64,000 bases of DNA from Lumbricus rubellus (taxonomy: Eukaryota > Annelida > Clitellata > Crassiclitellata > Lumbricidae): positions 33,397,509 through 33,461,508 of the forward strand of contig OX243816.1 in the NCBI GenBank assembly GCA_945859605.1. Direction: 5' to 3'. Positions 63,261-64,000 of this stretch are shown piece by piece (positions within the stretch are counted from its first letter, which is position 1; each line of letters begins with the position of its first letter). The notes below the pieces were generated by a model that had not been told where the DNA came from, made no database searches, and was given only the letters and a program-made list of their open reading frames with translations. The translations under genes were made by a program, and so were the position numbers.

Positions 63261-64000
63261 AATGTAGAACTTTGAAGTTTGACAAAGGTGCACATTGCAC
63301 AATTTTCCAGGGGCAACCCCTCCCTTTTGTCCGTCAGGGGGGGTCCATGTCTTCATCATTGTCATCATCTTCATCAATGTCATGTGTGTGAGGGCGTTTG
63401 GACTAAACGTCCGTTTTGAATGGTCTGCCAATTTACAACGTATAACAACGTCCTATAGGCTACCTAAATGTCTTTTCTCATGATGACGTTAATCAATTCA
63501 GACTCGTTTGAATTGCTGCGTTTGTCATTGAATAGGCCGAAGCGCAACGCAATCAATGCGTTATCAATTAATAAATTATAGGCTAATAATAATAATAATA
63601 ATAATAACAATGACGATTTCTATGGCGCGGTAACACAGCATCATCGCTATCCGTGGGTTAACAACCTGTAGGTGTCCGACGCCACTCTCTGTTACAAGGG
63701 CGCCTCACATACTAAACTGTAATACCACCATCAAACAAAAAGCGGTGTTTTAAAACGACATTCATGCCTACAAAACATTGTTAGCCTAGGTCATTGGCCT
63801 ACATGACTGAGTTTGCCTCAACACTCTACGTTTCAGCATGGGGGTACGTAGGCCTATCGAGACTGCGAAGAGCGGATGACACATTAAGAGAGACTTGTAT
63901 GGTTCATGAGTCTTCAATGACTTTCAATTTCTCGCTTAGGCGATGTAAAACAACAGTTATAGTCATAATTATTTCAAAACATGATCAACTTGTACGTATG
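63261..64000. other. Intergenic DNA upstream of gene 4, nothing firm
   Basis: An (AAT)n tract (63583-63608) and a faint family A segment (63870-63960) are present; no gene is seen to the end of the window. Confidence 0.5.

Overview
This is nuclear DNA of an animal, probably a marine invertebrate; the species cannot be fixed from sequence alone. The evidence is GT-AG introns with conserved phases, non-LTR retrotransposon relics, tRNA-derived SINEs, several families of small DNA transposons, many microsatellites and minisatellites, and a complete Polinton (Maverick).

Host genes: the minus strand carries four tandem paralogues of one secreted fibrinogen-related gene: gene 1 (544-9769), gene 2 (12912-16018), gene 3 (22806-30755) and gene 4 (56043-61617). 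Each has four coding exons of fixed length: 303, 37, 156 and 617 nt (621 in gene 2). They encode a signal peptide with a six-cysteine PAN/apple-like domain, a 12-residue linker, a fibronectin type II-like domain and a C-terminal fibrinogen-related domain. The 37-nt microexon is found by aligning the four copies and by phase bookkeeping: without it the frame does not close. The total is 1113 nt (370 aa). Every copy has a TATA-like box about 60 bp upstream of the ATG. Genes 1, 3 and 4 are open through all exons; gene 2 has a 4-nt net insertion in exon 4 that brings an early stop.

Polinton: between genes 3 and 4 lies a 16,578-bp element (32512-49089) with terminal inverted repeats and a perfect 6-bp target duplication (AAAGAA). 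It encodes protein-primed DNA polymerase B, a retrovirus-like integrase with a chromodomain, a packaging ATPase, an adenain-like protease, major and minor capsid proteins, a zinc-ribbon plus parvovirus-type phospholipase A2 protein, a dUTPase-fold protein without the catalytic aspartate, several small virion-type proteins and two tandem fibre-like genes. It is decaying: the integrase frame has no ATG, one small gene is frameshifted, and both fibre-like genes are broken, one by a 953-bp non-LTR retrotransposon. The left end carries a small SAP-domain ORF that is a diverged copy of the polymerase start region.

The rest: introns and intergenic DNA hold datable insertions, namely three hAT-type elements and one short hAT-like MITE with 8-bp duplications, two Mutator-type MITEs with 9-bp duplications and terminal repeats built from iterated motifs, two mariner-type fold-back elements, a 63-bp TTAA element, L2/CR1-like fragments, SINEs, and a diverged interspersed repeat family associated with CAT/CGT microsatellites. 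Several insertions have empty-site counterparts in a paralogue, so they came after the gene duplications.
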